From: Thermoplasmata archaeon
Lineage (GTDB): Archaea; Thermoplasmatota; Thermoplasmata; Lutacidiplasmatales; UBA184
Direction: 5' to 3'
Assembly: GCA_021792485.1 (NCBI GenBank)
Contig: JAJYUO010000072.1
Span: 1 to 6,204 of the forward strand
Length of the DNA stretch: 6,204 bases
Both the position numbers and the translations under genes were made by a program. Below, in pieces: positions 1 through 5,824 of this stretch. The notes beneath the pieces were generated by a model. The model did no database searches. It worked only from the letters and a program-made list of their open reading frames with translations, and had not been told where the DNA came from. Numbering within the stretch: the first letter of the stretch is position 1; every line of letters begins with the position of its first letter.

Positions 1-24
1 GCGTTCGGTATTCGGTGGCCGCGC

Positions 25-642
25 ATGAGCCTCACGTGGGTGCCAGCCGTTCCGCTCGCGCCGGGCACCGAGGGACCGGATCGTCTGCGGGACCACACGC
101 CCGTCTACGTGCGGCGAGCGCAGCCGAACGATCGCGCGTCGATCGCGGACTTCGTTCGCCGGTTGAGCTCGGAGTCGATTGAGGAGCGGTACTTCTCCCC
201 CGTCGCGCCCGAGACGGTGGCCGGCGAGTTGCTCGAACCGGACGACGTGACCAGCCGCCTCTCCCTGATCCTCTGCCGCGAATGGCCCGACCGATGCGAG
301 GTGATCGGGCAGGCCGAGTACATCCGGGACGGGCCGCGCTCTCCTTCCGCCGAGATCGCCTTTCTGGTCGCCGATGCCTATCAGGGGAAGGGCGCCGCGT
401 CGATCCTCCTCACCCGGCTCGCCCGATCGGCCCGCGACCAAGGAATCCAACGGTTCCGCGCCGTCATCCTTCCGGAGAATCTCCGTATGCTGGACGTGTT
501 CCGGGGGAGCGGATTCCCCTGCGCGGTCGAGCGACGGGCCGACCATGTGGCCGTCACCTTAGCGATCGCGGACGAGCCGCATCCCTCCTACGGGATCCGG
601 CATGCCGGCGACGCGCGCGCCGATGTCGGGATTTCCCCGTGA
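25..642 (+). CDS. GNAT-family N-acetyltransferase, similar to the Pat acetyltransferase domain
   Basis: Predicted cytosolic acetyl-CoA-dependent acetyltransferase of 205 residues. The GNAT fold starts with the strand VYVRRAQPNDRASI (about 27-40). It is followed by a helix with FVRRLSSESIEERYF (43-57), which recalls the RPI-x-x-ED ... LS-x-ES-x-x-R-x-F signature of acetyltransferase domains in Pat-type protein acetyltransferases. Motif A is strand 109-115 followed by the acetyl-CoA pyrophosphate loop Q120-G-K-G-A-A (Q/R-x-x-G-x-A). N152 and GSGF (161-164) fit motif B. The last 25 or so residues look disordered. It stands alone here, without the ADP-forming acyl-CoA synthetase domain that Pat proteins can carry. 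ATG at 25 is chosen because GGTGG at 14-18 lies six bases upstream; the frame stays open to the window edge, so a longer N-terminus is possible. The substrate (protein lysine or small molecule) cannot be inferred. Confidence 0.85.
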   Translation: MSLTWVPAVPLAPGTEGPDRLRDHTPVYVRRAQPNDRASIADFVRRLSSESIEERYFSPVAPETVAGELLEPDDVTSRLSLILCREWPDRCEVIGQAEYIRDGPRSPSAEIAFLVADAYQGKGAASILLTRLARSARDQGIQRFRAVILPENLRMLDVFRGSGFPCAVERRADHVAVTLAIADEPHPSYGIRHAGDARADVGISP

Positions 643-677
643 GGTAGCGGTATCTCTTCCTGCGGGTACGGTCCTCC

Positions 678-1652
678 GTGGACGTACCGGCACGACTCCG
701 GCGCTGGCTGACCGGCCCGAACGCGGATCCGAGCGTCCGGCTCCGCTTCTACCGTGAGGTGGAGGGCCGCCCGGCCGGGGATCCGCAGGTGCGATCTGCG
801 GCCCGGGCGGTCGGGCGCCGGGGGTGGGCCGCCGACCTTCTCTCCTTCCAAACCCGCGACGGCCATTGGAGCACGCCCGGGTCGACCGCGTGGGAGCTGT
901 ACGTCCCGAAGTACGTCGCAACGAACTGGATCGCCATCGTTCTCGGGGACCTCGGGGTTCCCGCGTCGGACCGGAGGATCCAGAGAACGGCACGATTGAT
1001 CCTCTCACGGTGGAGCGGCCCGGGCGGAGACCTCAGCGGTCGTTCCGGGGAGATCTGCGTCACCGGGAATGCCGTGCGAACGCTGATCCGCTTCGGCCAC
1101 CTCGACCATCCGGCGGTCCGTCGTTCGATCGACTGGATCGTGCGGACGCAGAAGAGCGACGGGGGATGGCACTGCTTCCCGTCGCGCTCCGGAACGCTCG
1201 ACGGATGGGAAGGGCTCGCCGCGCTCGCGGAGATCCCCGAGGGCCGACGGAGCGAGGCGGTGCGTCGTGCGATCGAACTCGGGGCCGAGTTCTACCTCGA
1301 TCGCCATCTCATGGACGAGGGGAGCGAGCCGTATGCGCCGTGGATGCGGATCCACTATCCAAACCACTACTACTACGATCTCCTCGTGGGACTCCGGATC
1401 CTGACGCGCCTCGGTTACGGGAGCGACGCCCGGCTCCGCCCCGCTCTCGACTGGTTGAGGAAGAAACGCTCGCGCGACGGGACCTGGGCGCTGGACGCCC
1501 ATCATCCGGACCTCGAAGCGGAACGGGCCGGCTACCGCCGGAGCCACGTCGTATTCCCGATCGCCCTCGAGCCGCTCAACGAACCCAGCCAATGGGCGAC
1601 CGTCGAGGCCCTGGGTGTGCTCGCGCGCGCCGGGACGGCGCGGGGCCGATAA
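678..1652 (+). CDS. alpha/alpha-toroid protein with prenyltransferase/squalene-cyclase-like repeats
   Basis: A 324-residue soluble protein with repeated helix-turn-helix units, each ending in a QW-like motif: SFQTRDGHW (56-64), RTQKSDGGWH (156-165) and KKRSRDGTW (262-270). These are typical of alpha-6/alpha-6 barrels shared by squalene/hopene cyclases, protein prenyltransferase beta subunits and related proteins. Other striking stretches are VTGNAVRTLIRFG (128-140), the aromatic patch HYPNHYYYDLLVGL (226-239) and a final helix ending QWATVEALGVLAR (305-317). No DXDD cyclase motif, no clear prenyltransferase zinc site, no signal peptide and no membrane helix are visible, so an enzymatic call is not justified. 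At about 320 residues it is half the length of a triterpene cyclase, consistent with a single toroid. The start is GTG at 678 with no good SD nearby; it follows the GNAT gene after 35 bases and may be cotranscribed with it. The function is unknown. Confidence 0.8.
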   Translation: MDVPARLRRWLTGPNADPSVRLRFYREVEGRPAGDPQVRSAARAVGRRGWAADLLSFQTRDGHWSTPGSTAWELYVPKYVATNWIAIVLGDLGVPASDRRIQRTARLILSRWSGPGGDLSGRSGEICVTGNAVRTLIRFGHLDHPAVRRSIDWIVRTQKSDGGWHCFPSRSGTLDGWEGLAALAEIPEGRRSEAVRRAIELGAEFYLDRHLMDEGSEPYAPWMRIHYPNHYYYDLLVGLRILTRLGYGSDARLRPALDWLRKKRSRDGTWALDAHHPDLEAERAGYRRSHVVFPIALEPLNEPSQWATVEALGVLARAGTARGR

Positions 1653-1659
1653 CACGAGA

Positions 1660-1765
1660 CGCCCGTGCTGGGATTCGAACCCAGGTCTGAGGCTCCGCAG
1701 GCCTCTAGGATAATCCAGTGTAGCGGGTCGGGGGAGCCCCCGCCCCGTAGCTACCCCACACGGGC
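1660..1765 (-). tRNA. tRNA-Arg (anticodon GCG) with an insertion in the D-loop
   Basis: Read on the minus strand. The acceptor stem is GCCCGTG (1765-1759) paired with CACGGGC (1667-1661), and the discriminator is G73 at 1660; CCA is not encoded. The T-arm is CTGGG-TTCGAAT-CCCAG (1684-1668). The anticodon stem GAGGC/GCCTC (1705-1701 / 1693-1689) closes the loop CTGCGGA, giving anticodon GCG at 1698-1696, which reads Arg CGC/CGU codons. The variable loop is short (AGAC). The D-stem uses GGGT (1756-1753) with TCCT (1710-1707), A14 and A21 are present, and G18G19 lie at 1716-1715. Between C16 (1750) and G18 there are about 30 surplus bases forming a stable hairpin, treated as an intron in its own entry. 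The mature tRNA would be about 75 nt. It converges on the toroid gene, leaving only seven bases between their ends, and is divergent from gatD. Confidence 0.93.
1719..1747 (-). other. probable tRNA-Arg intron in the D-loop (boundaries approximate)
   Basis: Minus-strand insertion of 29-32 nt between tRNA positions 16 and 18. Its core CGGGG-GCTC-CCCCG (1742-1729) is a five-base-pair hairpin. GGG (1746-1744) and CCC (1727-1725) extend it past a G/A mismatch. Outside this, TAGC (1753-1750) pairs with GCTA (1724-1721). Three unpaired bases, TAC (1749-1747), sit on the 5' strand and three, CAC (1720-1718), on the 3' strand. That is a bulge-helix-bulge arrangement of 3-4-3, the substrate of the archaeal tRNA-splicing endonuclease. 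Cutting both bulges symmetrically gives the limits listed but leaves a slightly long D-loop. Cuts one or two bases away give a more usual AGC-(C/T)-TGG loop, so the exact junction is unresolved. The outer helix is weak. An unspliced, extended D-loop is the alternative. Confidence 0.7.
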
Positions 1766-1810
1766 ACCCGGTGTTTGCTCGATGACGGCGTGGCGAGCGA
1801 GCGGAGCCCG

Positions 1811-1819
1811 GTATAAAAC
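1811..1819 (-). promoter_or_regulatory. possible TATA box for tRNA-Arg
   Basis: On the minus strand this reads GTTTTATAC, an AT-rich island in GC-rich surroundings. It lies about 50 bases upstream of the tRNA 5' end. With the usual archaeal distance of about 25-27 bases from TATA centre to start site, transcription would begin near 1788 and leave a leader of roughly 20 nt for RNase P to remove. The same bases read TATAAAA on the plus strand and could instead serve gatD with a leader of about 50 nt. Direction is therefore uncertain. Confidence 0.4.
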
Positions 1820-1852
1820 GGCGAACCGACCCATGGGGAGGCGGTCTCCCAG

Positions 1853-1860
1853 AATTTATA
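1853..1860 (+). promoter_or_regulatory. possible TATA box for the gatD operon
   Basis: AATTTATA is the second AT-rich patch in the tRNA/gatD spacer. Its centre lies about 38 bases before the gatD ATG, so a start site 25-27 bases downstream would fall near 1882-1885 and give a very short leader of about 10-13 nt. That agrees with the absence of a Shine-Dalgarno sequence in front of gatD. A five-base-pair inverted repeat GGGAG/CTCCC (1836-1840 / 1846-1850) sits just upstream. Its role, if any, is unknown. Confidence 0.45.
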
Positions 1861-1894
1861 GTGACCTCTCTCCCTCGCGCCGAGAGCGGCACCG

Positions 1895-3211
1895 ATGACG
1901 GGGTCCAGAGCCGAAGATCCATGGGCGGAGCTCCGCGCCCTGCCGATGGGCCAGGGCGTCGAGATCACCGACGCCGAGGGGCGACGCTGGGTCGGGACCG
2001 TGATCCCGCATCACGAGCTCTCGGGCGACCGCATCCTGCAGCTCAAGCTCGAGAGCGGGTACAACGTCGGTCTCCGCATCGGCCCGGGGATCTCCTACCG
2101 GTTGCAGCCAAGACCGGCACCGACGCTCGCTCCGCGCGAGCCTCCGCCGGCGGATCGCCCGCGCGCGCGGGGCGCACAGAGCGTCACGCTTCTCACGACC
2201 GGCGGGACCATCGCCTCACGCGTCGATTACGAGACGGGAGGCGTCCGACCGGTCAAGAGCGAGTCGGAGCTCTTCGAGTTCTATCCGGATCTTGACGCGG
2301 ACGGCCCGGTCCACGCGCTTCCGGTCTTCGACCGTCTCAGCGAGAACATCGTTCCGGAAGATTGGCCGATCCTGGCGGAAGCCGTTCGGGGGTCGTTCGC
2401 CGCGGGCAGCCACGGCGTGGTGATCGCGCACGGAACCGACACCCTTGGGTTCACGGCCGCCGCGCTCTCCTACCTCCTGCCCCGCCTTCCGGGACCCGTC
2501 GTCTTGGTCGGAGCCCAACGGTCTCCGGACCGACCGTCTTCGGACGGACGCTCGAACCTGCGCGCCGCCATCCGGCTTGCCCGTTCGAGCGAGGTGGGCG
2601 AGGTCGTGGCGGTCATGCACGCCGGACTCTCCGACGATCGGTTCGCGATCCATCGGGGCACTCGAGTGCGGAAGATGCACGCTACGCGCCGCGATGCCTT
2701 CCACAGCCCTACGGACGGACCGCTCGGATACATCGACGAGGGCGCGGTCCACTGGCGCCGACCCCCTATAGCTCCGCACCCCGGACCGGCCGTGGTGGAC
2801 GGCCCTCTCGACCCGCGCGGAGCGCTCCTCTGGTTCTATCCGGGCCTCTCCCCGGCGCAAGCGGAAGGGTTCGCGCACGATCGTAAAGGGATCGTCCTGG
2901 CCGGAACCGGTCTCGGTCACGTCGCGGCCACGCACCTCGACTGGATCCGCCGCGCGGTCGACCGCGGTACGGTCGTGGCAATGACCTCGCAGTGCCTCGC
3001 CGGGGCGGTCGACCCCTACGTCTACGCGACCGGGCGCGACCTCGTGCGCGCGGGCGTCACCTACCTGGGCGACATGCTGCCCGAAACCGCCTATGTGAAG
3101 CTATTGTGGGCGCTGGGGCACGAGCGCGACGTGGAAGCGGTGCGAAGGCGGCTCGCGACGCCGACGGGTGGGGATCTCTCCGAACGGCGGCTCCCCGAGG
3201 AGTTCGAGTGA
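1895..3211 (+). CDS. gatD: Glu-tRNA(Gln) amidotransferase subunit D (asparaginase-like glutaminase subunit)
   Basis: GatD releases ammonia from asparagine or glutamine and passes it to GatE, which converts Glu-tRNA(Gln) to Gln-tRNA(Gln) in the cytosol; this enzyme is restricted to Archaea. The 438 residues match the family in length. Residues about 16-70 form the small N-terminal GatD beta domain (GVEITDAEGRRWVGTV...). A Pro/Arg-rich linker (72-93) follows. Then comes a type I asparaginase domain with TTGGTIAS (101-108, nucleophile T102), HGTDT (179-183, T181 and D182) and K260 in RVRKMHATRRDAF, giving the full Thr-Thr-Asp-Lys catalytic set. GAQRSPDRPSSDGRSN (206-221) and the C-terminal MTSQCLAGAVDPYVYATG (363-380) are also typical; the N-terminal domain separates it from free asparaginases. 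ATG at 1895 has no SD, and a TATA-like box about 40 bases upstream suggests an almost leaderless mRNA. Its stop overlaps the gatE start. Confidence 0.97.
   Translation: MTGSRAEDPWAELRALPMGQGVEITDAEGRRWVGTVIPHHELSGDRILQLKLESGYNVGLRIGPGISYRLQPRPAPTLAPREPPPADRPRARGAQSVTLLTTGGTIASRVDYETGGVRPVKSESELFEFYPDLDADGPVHALPVFDRLSENIVPEDWPILAEAVRGSFAAGSHGVVIAHGTDTLGFTAAALSYLLPRLPGPVVLVGAQRSPDRPSSDGRSNLRAAIRLARSSEVGEVVAVMHAGLSDDRFAIHRGTRVRKMHATRRDAFHSPTDGPLGYIDEGAVHWRRPPIAPHPGPAVVDGPLDPRGALLWFYPGLSPAQAEGFAHDRKGIVLAGTGLGHVAATHLDWIRRAVDRGTVVAMTSQCLAGAVDPYVYATGRDLVRAGVTYLGDMLPETAYVKLLWALGHERDVEAVRRRLATPTGGDLSERRLPEEFE
3197..3202 (+). promoter_or_regulatory. Shine-Dalgarno sequence that fixes the gatE start
   Basis: GAGGAG ends five bases before GTG at 3208 and lies inside the last codons of gatD. 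It supports GTG 3208 as the gatE start over in-frame starts further upstream, which would lie deep within gatD. Confidence 0.7.
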
Positions 3212-5076
3212 GGGCCGGGCTCGAAGTTCACCAGCAGCTGCGCACGGGCAAGCTCTTCTGCCGATGCCCGTGCGAGTTCTCGGAGACCGTTACCGGAACG
3301 TTCGTCCGGCGCCTGATCGCCGCGAGCGGGGAGGATCGATCGATCGATCCCGCGGCGCGCTTCCAGGCCTCGCGCGACCTCCTCTACCGATACGAGGTGA
3401 CCCCGACCTCGTGCTTGGTCGAGGCGGACGAGGAGCCTCCCCATCCGCTCGACCCGAACGCCCTCGAGACAGCCCTCATCGTCTCGCGCATGCTCGGCGC
3501 GCGCGTCGTCGACGAGGTCGAGATCATGCGAAAGATTGTGGTCGACGGGTCGAACACCTCCGGGTTCCAGAGAACGGCCCTGATCGCGGTTGACGGCGTC
3601 CTGGAGGTCGACGGGCGGCGCATCTCGATCGACTCGATCTCGCTCGAGGAGGATGCGGCCCGGAAGACCGCCGAGGCTCCGGGAGAGGTGACCTACCGGC
3701 TCGACCGGCTCGGGATCCCTCTGCTCGAGATTGCGACGGCCCCCGAGATCACCAGCGGCCGCGAGGCGCGGGCGGTGGCGGAGGAGATCGGCGCACTCGT
3801 GCGCGCGACGGACCGAGTCCGACGCGGGATCGGCTCGATCCGCGAGGACCTCAACGTTTCGGCCGATGGCGGGCGGCGGATCGAGATCAAGGGCGTCCAG
3901 GAACTGCGGTCGATCGAGCAGTACGTCGAAGGAGAAGTCGAGCGGCAGAACCTGCTCCTCCGGATCCGGGAGACGCTCCGACAACGGAAGGCGAAGCCGC
4001 CGGCGGGTGACCCGGTCGACCTCACGGATCTCTTCGAATCGATGACGGAGGGCCCTCTCGCGGCCCGTGCCGGCCGAGCCCGCCGTATCTTCGCCGTAGC
4101 GCTGCCGGGGTTCGCCGGGCTTTTGCGGTCGCCCCCGGGGAGCTCGGAGCGGCTCGGCCGAGAGCTCGCCGACTACGCGCGAGCCTTTGGTCTCGCGGGC
4201 CTCCTGCACTCCGACGAGCTGCCCGGCTACGGGGTCGACGAGGGGCGGGTGGCCGATGTGCGATCTCGTCTCGGGCTGGCACCGGAGGACGCGTTCGTGC
4301 TCCTCGCCGACGCCTCGGAGGCGCGGTCGCGCGCCGTCGCCGAGTCGATCGCTCGGCGGGCCGCGCAGGCGATCGAGGGAATCCCCGGCGAGACCCGGGA
4401 CCCTTTGCCCGACGGCCGCACGCGGTATTCGCGACCGATCCCCGGTCGCCACCGGATGTATCCGGAGACGGACGTTCCTCCGATCCCGATCCGGCCGGCC
4501 GACCTTGCGCGGATCGACACGATGCTCCCGGAGCGCCCCTCGGAGCTCCGCTCGCGACTCGCCCACGACTACCGCCTGCCGGACGACCTCGTGCGTCAGC
4601 TTGTGGCGGCCGGCGAAGCGGCGCGGTTCGAGCTTCTCGCCAAACGAGGGCATCCCGCGACCCTGGTGGCGCGCCTTCTGACCCAGGATCTTCCCCCGAT
4701 CGAGAGGGTCTCCGCCTCGACGGGAGCGGAACTGTCGGGCGAGATGCTCGACGCCGTCCTTCGGGCGAGCGAGCGCGGTCTCTTCGCGAAGGAAGGGATT
4801 CCGGCGGTGCTGCGGGAGCTCGCCGGCGGAGCGCGCGACGTCGCGGCCGCCGCCGAGCGCGCGGGCCTATCGGGCCTGGGCGACGATGAGCTGGAGCGGG
4901 TCGTTCGCGAGGTGGTCGGGCGGAATCGGGCGCTCCTCGCCGAGCGAGGGGAGGAGGCGTTCCAGCCTCTCATGGGGGACGTCATGAAGGTCGTCCGCGG
5001 CCGCCGCGACGGGCAGGAGGTCGCCCAGCGTCTTCGCCGCGCGATCGAGCAGGCGCGGGCGGGGATGGGCGCGTAG
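3208..5076 (+). CDS. gatE: Glu-tRNA(Gln) amidotransferase subunit E
   Basis: GatE binds Glu-tRNA(Gln), phosphorylates its glutamyl group with ATP and amidates it with ammonia from GatD. The 622 residues match the family. GLEVHQQL (4-11) is the GatB/GatE signature with the HQQL form usual in GatE. A cysteine cluster follows (C18, C20, C22) and then SCLVEADEEPP (68-78). Catalytic-core motifs are DGSNTSGFQRT (113-123), SIDSISLEEDAARK (140-153), YRLDRLGIPLLEIATAPE (163-180) and RRGIGSIREDLNVS (205-218). Residues about 280-395 fit the AspRS-type GAD insertion that separates GatE from GatB (LPGFAGLL, SDELPGYGV). RYSRPIPGRHRMYPETDVPP (406-425) precedes the helical region and the YqeY-like tRNA-binding tail (about 480-622), ending with FQPLMGDVMKVVRG. 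GTG at 3208 overlaps the gatD TGA as GTGA, implying translational coupling. Only three residues precede GLEVH, an unusually short N-terminus. Confidence 0.97.
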   Translation: MRAGLEVHQQLRTGKLFCRCPCEFSETVTGTFVRRLIAASGEDRSIDPAARFQASRDLLYRYEVTPTSCLVEADEEPPHPLDPNALETALIVSRMLGARVVDEVEIMRKIVVDGSNTSGFQRTALIAVDGVLEVDGRRISIDSISLEEDAARKTAEAPGEVTYRLDRLGIPLLEIATAPEITSGREARAVAEEIGALVRATDRVRRGIGSIREDLNVSADGGRRIEIKGVQELRSIEQYVEGEVERQNLLLRIRETLRQRKAKPPAGDPVDLTDLFESMTEGPLAARAGRARRIFAVALPGFAGLLRSPPGSSERLGRELADYARAFGLAGLLHSDELPGYGVDEGRVADVRSRLGLAPEDAFVLLADASEARSRAVAESIARRAAQAIEGIPGETRDPLPDGRTRYSRPIPGRHRMYPETDVPPIPIRPADLARIDTMLPERPSELRSRLAHDYRLPDDLVRQLVAAGEAARFELLAKRGHPATLVARLLTQDLPPIERVSASTGAELSGEMLDAVLRASERGLFAKEGIPAVLRELAGGARDVAAAAERAGLSGLGDDELERVVREVVGRNRALLAERGEEAFQPLMGDVMKVVRGRRDGQEVAQRLRRAIEQARAGMGA

Positions 5077-5080
5077 CGTG

Positions 5081-5818
5081 ATGCCCCGCTCTCGCGGCCG
5101 CGCGGCGCGGCCCCCGGTGGGATTGAAGGCGGTCGTGACCGACGTCGACGGGACGCTCACCGACTCCCGGCGGCGGCTCGACCCGACGGCGCTCGCCACG
5201 ATCCACCGGCTCGGGGAGTCACGGGTTCCCGTGCTCCTCGCGACCGGCAACGTCCTGCCGGTCGCGCTCGGCATCTACCGATCGCTGGGACTCACGACGC
5301 CGATCGTGGCGGAGAACGGCGGACTACTCTACCGGCGAGCGGGCGACCGCGTGCGGCGCCTCGCGGACCCGGCGGTGGCCCTGCGAGCGTTCCGGCGGCT
5401 CCGCCGGCGTAAGCTCCCGGTACGCCGGCTGTTCACGGATCGATGGCGCGAGAGCGAGGTGGCGCTCGACACGCACGTGCCGATCTCACGGATCCGGAGC
5501 GCGCTGCGCGGGTTCCCCATTCAGATCGAGGGGACCGGGTTCGCGATTCACCTCATCGAGCCCGGCGCCGGCAAGGCGCCCGCGCTGGCCCTCGCGCTTC
5601 GCCCCCTGGGTCTCACGCTCGCGGACTGCCTCGTCCTCGGCGACGGCGACAACGACGTCGAGATGCTCTCCGCCGCCGGGTGGGCGGTGAGCTTCCCGAG
5701 CGGGAGCCGCGCGGCCCGCGCGGCCGCCGACTACGTGACGCGGGCGGACTTTGCCCAGGGATTCGTCGAAGGGATCAAGTCGGGCGGGCTCCTTCCCCCG
5801 CCTAGCCGTTCGAGGTGA
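5081..5818 (+). CDS. pgp: phosphoglycolate phosphatase, archaeal TA0175-type HAD hydrolase
   Basis: Mg-dependent HAD-superfamily phosphatase of 245 residues, of the Cof-like type with a C2 cap. Members like Thermoplasma TA0175 hydrolyse 2-phosphoglycolate. Motif I is DVDGTLTD (21-28, nucleophile D21 and acid/base D23). Motif II is the LLATGN stretch (52-57). VAENGGLLY (76-84) is typical of Cof-like enzymes. Motif III is K165 in GAGKAPAL, and motif IV is GDGDND (187-192), which binds Mg. The cap lies between motifs II and III and is Arg-rich (about 100-125). ATG at 5081 follows the gatE stop after four bases; GTG at 5078 directly before it is an equivalent alternative adding one residue. No strong SD is visible, so it is probably translated by coupling to gatE. 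Substrate assignment rests on family resemblance; a sugar phosphatase or sucrose-phosphatase-like role is possible. Confidence 0.88.
   Translation: MPRSRGRAARPPVGLKAVVTDVDGTLTDSRRRLDPTALATIHRLGESRVPVLLATGNVLPVALGIYRSLGLTTPIVAENGGLLYRRAGDRVRRLADPAVALRAFRRLRRRKLPVRRLFTDRWRESEVALDTHVPISRIRSALRGFPIQIEGTGFAIHLIEPGAGKAPALALALRPLGLTLADCLVLGDGDNDVEMLSAAGWAVSFPSGSRAARAAADYVTRADFAQGFVEGIKSGGLLPPPSRSR
5812..5818 (+). promoter_or_regulatory. strong Shine-Dalgarno for the small zinc-finger gene
   Basis: GAGGTGA occurs within GTTCGAGGTGAGC, six bases before ATG 5825, and contains the TGA stop of the preceding phosphatase gene (5816-5818). It matches the archaeal anti-SD well and is the best ribosome-binding site in the window, which supports the downstream small ORF as a real gene. 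Confidence 0.75.
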
Positions 5819-5824
5819 GCTGCG

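Noticed and set aside
1689..1705. GAGGC/GCCTC stem read as the variable arm of a type II tRNA (Leu/Ser)
   Set aside because: With that reading the upstream arm cannot form an anticodon stem. As the anticodon arm it gives a normal seven-base loop with U33 and anticodon GCG, and the T-arm spacing fits a type I tRNA.
1836..1850. GGGAG/CTCCC inverted repeat as a terminator or operator
   Set aside because: Only five base pairs, no T-run and no second copy, so chance cannot be excluded in such GC-rich DNA.
1005..1922. Minus-strand frame of 305 codons spanning the toroid gene, tRNA and gatD start
   Set aside because: It runs through the tRNA gene and both promoter regions and has no recognisable motif.
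2992..3207. In-frame upstream extension of gatE by 72 codons from an ATG inside gatD
   Set aside because: The extension is composed of Arg/Gly/Ala-rich shadow translation of gatD. GatE length, the GLEVHQQL position and the SD at 3197-3202 all favour GTG 3208.
3091..4653. Long minus-strand open frame of 520 codons opposite gatD/gatE
   Set aside because: It is the antisense shadow of a high-GC gene. The product is Arg/Asp/Glu-rich without domains, while the plus strand encodes clear GatE motifs.
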